64,000 nucleotides of DNA, taken from NCBI GenBank assembly GCA_050084985.1, contig JBITNC010000001.1, positions 104,594,001-104,658,000 on the forward strand. Direction: 5' to 3'. Position numbers and translations under genes: made by a program. Numbering within the stretch: the first letter of the stretch is position 1; each line of letters starts with the position of its first letter. Under the pieces are notes generated by a model, which saw only the letters and a list, made by a program, of their open reading frames with translations, had not been told where the DNA came from and searched no databases. This DNA is from Nageia nagi (lineage: Eukaryota; Pinophyta). Below, piece by piece: positions 59,029-64,000 of the stretch.

Positions 59029-60301
59029 CAAAAAATCATAAAAATCAAAACTATAATGATTTATATCACTTATCAAATTATATTTATATATTCCCCCATT
59101 CATATATACCATTTATACACATATTACATCACATATGTATGATTAACATAATATTGTTTAAATTTATCATCATTCTAGCTTCTATTATGACATCTGATAT
59201 TTGAATTTTAGTCCATTTAAGAAGATATATAAACATGTTTGATATGTTTAGAATATGATGAACTCAAACACTATTCTCACATTTAAAATCTCAAAACAAA
59301 TAGACATTGAATGTTTTAAGGTATAGGTTTGAAGTAAATGTTCTCCCATTATTCTACTTCATCCCAAACCCAAGTCAAAAAAAAAAGGAGAGAAGAGAAA
59401 AAAAAAAGAATTCCAAAATATATTCTTGGGTCATTATAGTATCCTCTATTAGGGCTATAGATGCTTGATTTCCAATAGAGCAAGGCTATAGTGGGATATA
59501 GGGGTTAATCCTTGTTGGGGCTATGGATGCCTATCTGACAATGGGGCATACCTAACAAAGAGGCAACACAACCAAAGAAATTTGGACATTGTATGCACAT
59601 AAGGAGAATTGACTTTAAACTATGCTTTTAAAAACATTTAATTTATGGATGTCTAGAGAAGTAAATGAATATCACCATGCACAATGAGTTCAAGTAAAAC
59701 TTTTGATATTCTAACTATGTTTTATATCATCTCTAATTGCATAAATGATGATAAAAGAAAGATTGATAAAGTTAGTTAATTGATTGTTTCTTTAATCATG
59801 TTATGTTATCAATATTATCCATATATCCCATTATAAAATTATCTTTATTATTATTTAAATTAATAAGTGATCTTGGTATTCTAGTTATCTTCTATATTTA
59901 TATAAATTTCTTATCATGTATTTATTTATACACATACATAGCCAAGAAATAGAAAATGATACATCTAATTCCATACCATTATACTTAAAATATGTCATAT
60001 AAAATTTTATTTACAAAATTTCATTGTTTAGTATTTTATATAACCTTTATGATAATAGGATCAAAATATTCAAACATCATTCAATATTTGAAACCATCAT
60101 AAACTTAAATATATAATCATAAGAAAATGTATCATCATATACCTATTTGCATCCCAAATATCCTCAACTACTCAATCATATAACATATCAAATCATAACA
60201 TCTCAAATTACATCATCTCATAAAAAATATAAACATATAAAAATACATGATCTTATAAAGTATATAGTCTAATCATCATAATAAAAATACAATATGGGCA
60301 T
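58916..60301. other. Gene-free stretch between E8 and E9
   Basis: Begins with a TA microsatellite (58930-59023), then AT-rich DNA. A purine run (AAAAAAAAAAGGAGAGAAG) lies at 59367-59385 and GACAATGGGGCATACC at 59539-59554 resembles the polypurine tract before an LTR; either could mark the E8 3' LTR start, but no matching LTR was found upstream of 49084. 'ggggctatggatgcc' and 'agggctatagatgc' form a short duplication at 59450-59530. Confidence 0.4.
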
Positions 60302-61465
60302 TGTTGATTAGGATTGTGTAATATATGCACCATGAACAATCTCAACCAAAGTAAATCAAGAACAGACTATGGTGACAGTCTGATCTTCGGAGAAGGTCGA
60401 TTCCTTATCTATTGGGTATAAGAGAAGTAACAGGAAAGAAAATAAAAGGAGTAGAGTGCGAAGAATTTAAGCAAAGGGCTTAGGGTAACAAGAGAGAAAG
60501 TAAAGGTGAATCACTAGTTCAGCATGAGGTTTCACACGGTGTGAAATCTTGGCCTGAATCTAGTGTAGCATCTACAGTACAAGCTCTCACTCTCTAGTAG
60601 TTTACCAGTTTTACTCTACCATGTATGCAGACATAGTTATGCTAACAGCTCATAATTATCATCTAGGAAACATGCCAAGCTACCACAATGTAACCTAATT
60701 AAGAATAACAATTACAAGTGCTAGACAAGAAAGGTTAAGATGATATCATATTACTGATAAAAACTGTTGGTCTTAGAGAATAAATGTAAAGAGCAAAACT
60801 AGGGCTTCTGACCCCTCTTCACTTTATTTTCATACACTTATACTAAAAAAATAATAGTTACAAGAAAATGAAAATAGAATAGTTACAAAAAAATGGCCTC
60901 AAGATTCTGGCCACTTCTAACTATCATCATCTATATATGCCACTTGTCCGAATGTTACAAGACTGAGAAGGTCATGGAAGGTAACGTCTTCTCAAAACTA
61001 AGATTTTCCCTTTCGTAGGTATCACCTCCTCTAGGATCTATTTCTTGCCAAAAATGTGACTATCTTTTCCTCTATGATGTCATCATTTTATTCTAGAACA
61101 CTTTACTTCCAAAACACTTAATTTATGAACTCCGACTCTTCAATTATCTCTTACTGACCTCACTTCCTTTGGAACCTGGTCTTTTCCAAAACTATGATTA
61201 TCCTTTCATCGGTGACATCATCATTTTGCTCCAACGCACTTTATTCATTGACTCCAACTTTTCAATTACCCCTTGCTAACCTCACCATCTCTAGAACCCA
61301 ATCTTTACCAAAACTGTGACTATCCTTTCTTTCGTGACATCATCATTTCACTTCGACATGCTTTATTTGCTTTAGAAAAACTCTCAAGGATCTTAAAATG
61401 AACTCATGATTGAAAGTAAAGTACACCAGGGATTTATTAAAGAATTTATTATGTATAGATATACA
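60302..61465 (-). repeat. E9 3' LTR
   Basis: 1164 bp, 270 bp shorter than the E3 LTRs. It has one instead of three copies of the 56 bp unit (60429-60485) and fewer of the 'gtgacatcatcat' repeats (61070, 61214, 61338). It is clearly diverged from both E3 LTRs. Confidence 0.82.
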
Positions 61466-61556
61466 TTATGGTGACTTCTGGGGGGGAATTTTGCCCTTAT
61501 CAAAGAGGAATTTTGAACTCAGTCTAAAAAATAATACCAAAATGAAATTTGTTATC

Positions 61557-64000
61557 TCAACTTTGAACCCCTAAAAATTGCACAACCTTACCCCAACTTG
61601 CATGTCTTTCAGAGAAGTCTTTTATTCTTGATTGGGCTAGAGCTATGCTGTTCAAAATTTCATAGGAGATTTGCCCATATTTGTGCATCAGCCATTGTAG
61701 GACCACTCCTTTATTGGCACATTGGTCAAAAAATTCAAACAAATTTGACTCATCAAAAGAAGTCAGTAATAAATCTATATCCTCTACCTTTTGACTATCT
61801 TTCTGAATGTGTTTCAAAAATTCAGCCTCAGAGATGGGTGAACTATCCTCCTTCCATAATCCCAAAAATCCAGCCTCAGATAATTTTCTTATCTCAGCTT
61901 TCTGGGTTTCTACCCCCTACAACTACTTGATTAAATTATTTTTTATTTCTTGGCACACCCATTTCCTATGGACTGGGTAGTTAATCGCTGAGATTAACTC
62001 AACTCTATTTCCCACATTTAGGGCTTGAAGCTTCTCATTAGAAATCTCACCTAACTTTTTATTTGCCCTCTTTGCTAACTTCTCCATGGGGTCAATAGTA
62101 CTTTCATAGAGGCTAACATTTGTCTCTAATTTCTTCAACTCTAAAAAACATAGATCAATGTGATCTCTAAGTTGAATCAGTTGTTTAATTCTTGGGGATA
62201 ATTGCTCCTGGAATTTTTCTTTTATTTTGATCAAAAAATTTCTATCAACCTTATTAACATTCAAATTCAACTGCAACTGTGCAATGTTGGTGTTTAAATT
62301 GCCAATTATTGTCTCTCTTGCTGCTACTTCAACTGCTTTGGTTGCAATTTTTGCATCCTTCTGTGCTATGACAACATCTTTCTTTGCTAGGCTATCTATA
62401 GTTGGGGTAGTAGCTAAGCTTGCTCTGAGAGTAGCTATATTATTATCTATGACTTTTAATTTTAGCCATTGAGAATATAATTATTGCTTCATTGCTTCAT
62501 TTGCCTTCAAAAGCTTATTATATTTGACCTCTAATTTGGTTAGTTTAGAAATATTTAAGTCCAAAACTGTTTGCAACAGCTCATTCTTATCACTTTGGGA
62601 TATGCTCTTGGTATCTATCCTTACCTAGGTGTTCATTGTAGATAAATAACTTTGCCTCTCTTGAGGATCTTGGGTAATAGCAACCTCCAAAACTCTACTT
62701 TTTACATCCATAGACGTATGGAGCCTCACTAGATTATCAAGTGCCAAGATTTTTTACATTTACTTCTGCATCCAAGCTTCCTAATTCTGCTTCAGTTGCT
62801 TGTACTGCTCCATGATCCCACTCATCGACACCTACTGACCAGATATTGTGATGAATGGGGAGGTCATGCTCAGCTCTGGTGTGAAAGAGGGCACCACCTA
62901 CTGAATTGGTGTAATAGGGCTAGCTTGACTAGGGCTAGAGACATTACTACTGATAGGTGTAGGTATAGATAGCTCTGGAGTGGATGATGGAGGTGATGAT
63001 GGTATAGAAATGACACTAATGGGGGGAGTGATGAGGGGAACCGATGAAAAGGAAGTGGGTTTAGACCATGTGAATGGTGGTGGTAAATTAGGAAGTGGTG
63101 GAAGGGTTGGTGATGGTGGGGATGAAGCAACAATGATGGAAGGTGAATAAGACAAAATGGGGGTGACTGTCGAAGGTGGAATAATTGCCAAGAGACCAAA
63201 AGAAACAATAGAGATAGGAGGAGGAATAAGAGAAGAAAGCATACCTATGGGAGTGGAGCTCCTCTTTCTTTTCTTTAGTGACTAAGGAGCTTTTGCAACC
63301 TTTCTCTTTGCTATATAGACTTTCCCCTACTTTTTCCCACTTCTTAGGAAGTCTCCAGAGTGGTCTCTCTAGCTTCTTCACTAACTTGCTCTCTGGGGAT
63401 AGGGGCTTGAGCTGCCTTTAACTATTATTGCTGCTCCTCTCCACCAAAACTTACTAAAGAATCATTTGATGAGACATTCGTAGGATGCTCAATCTACCAC
63501 ATCTCCTCAAATTTATCATCCAAATCAAACTCCAAAGGGGAAAGCTTATTTTTAGACTCAACTCTGTATCATACAAATGCCATAATTTTCTCTTCACTCC
63601 ACTTCTGACTCCTTAGGGTAGTCAGGGATGCTTTTGAGATGGAGTCCATCTTAGGGTCAAAATTGGCTTTCTTCTAATAAAAGCTCATCCATGGAGGTAA
63701 TAAATCTTTTAAAAGCAAGTTCTGGGGCATCACCCAGTCTTCACTTGCTAGATTTCTCCATTGCTCGAACTCTAACCTTATATTTGCCTTGAAGCTCGGA
63801 GGATTAGGCTAGCTTCTCAACTTCTTGCCAAAAATATCCTCTAGGTCATATAACAAAAATTGGTTTATTTTTTTAAGTCTCAACCCTAGAAGATTTTGTT
63901 CTAGACCCTCGCTTCTGCCCCTACTCTGCAACACCAAATCATGGACTCTAAGTGGGAGGCTGTAAGTGACCCTCTTCTTCATCGCTATCCTATACTTGGC
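61557..64000 (-). pseudogene. Long coiled-coil / proline-rich frame of E9 (partial)
   Basis: Read on the minus strand from the right edge: YRIAMKKRVTYSLPLRVHDL, VLQSRG, then an acidic part (LSPLEFDLDDKFEEMW), a basic part (KKRKR near 63265), a proline/serine-rich stretch (63242-62898; SSPPSPTLPPLPNLPPP), and a long coiled coil (62600-61950; KVDRNFLIKIKEKFQEQLSP, LREH/LKKLE, EKLAKRANKKLGEISNEKLQ) and a C-terminal domain AEFLKHIQKDSQKVEDIDLL, then IKDFSERHASWGKVVQFLGV. 63242, 62276 and 61865 share one frame; about ten in-frame stops and at least one frameshift near 63300-63350 break it. I do not recognise the family. It lies in sense with the element, just before the 3' LTR. Confidence 0.6.

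Larger units (their letters stand above)
60302..64000 (-). mobile_element. E9: element with E3-type LTR and a long unknown frame (partial)
   Basis: The LTR at 60302-61465 is homologous to the E3 LTRs from TGTTGATTAGG to ATACA. Only one LTR is in the window. The coding frame at 61557-64000 is on the minus strand and ends 90 bp from the LTR, so this is the 3' LTR of a minus-strand element whose 5' part lies right of the window. E9 carries a protein quite different from E3's gag, so the two share LTRs but not cargo within the part seen. The base left of the LTR is GGCAT (60297-60301), the expected target duplication. Confidence 0.75.

Noticed and set aside
1-64000. tRNA, rRNA or CRISPR-like arrays
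   Set aside because: No tRNA box A/B pair with a foldable cloverleaf, no rRNA motif, and no array of identical repeats with unique spacers was seen; the repeats found are tandem minisatellites.

Overview
The window is plant nuclear DNA, very AT-rich, and made almost entirely of long terminal repeat (LTR) retrotransposons in several stages of decay, nested inside one another. I see no intact host gene and no rRNA, tRNA or CRISPR array. The plant assignment rests on Ty1/copia-like elements with initiator-Met-type primer sites, a Ty3/gypsy relic of the Tat/Ogre type (second, aRH-type RNase H), plant mobile domain (PMD) sequences, and decay dominated by C-to-T changes at CG and CAG sites. It looks like a vascular plant with a large, repeat-rich genome; I cannot name the species. 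Element names E1-E11 are mine.

Layout. 1-29897: E1, an old element whose 5' LTR is cut by the window edge (LTR end 2474), with internal region 2475-7055 and a 3' LTR of about 4.4 kb broken into four pieces by three later insertions: E2 (7367-12139, copia-like, no coding capacity), E3 (12217-16657, gag only, minus strand) and E4 (19596-28788, gag plus an antisense spliced PMD gene). E1 itself appears to sit inside E11, whose 3' end is 29898-31162. 31610-32780: possible minus-strand LTR (E10). 32814-43079: E5, an older relative of E4, with E6 (33766-37873, copia-like) nested inside. 43085 to about 48000: E7, a minus-strand relic of the E4 type that keeps the LTR edge, polypurine tract, minisatellite and an antisense PMD piece in the same order. 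49084-58915: E8, a degenerate Tat-type gag-pol with extra open frames before gag and after integrase. 60302-64000: E9, an element sharing E3's LTR family but carrying a long coiled-coil/proline-rich frame.

The most interesting system is the E4/E5/E7 family: LTR elements with an unusual shared primer-binding site, dispersed near-palindromic boxes (GGACC..GGTCC and GCACC..GGTGC), minisatellites before the 3' LTR, gag but no recognisable pol, and in E4 and E7 an antisense PMD gene. In E4 that gene has two phase-preserving GT-AG introns. E4's gag resembles the gag of E8, so an E8-like autonomous element is a candidate source of enzymes. All coordinates come from hand reading; element edges supported by target-site duplications (E3, E4, E5, E6) are exact, the others approximate.
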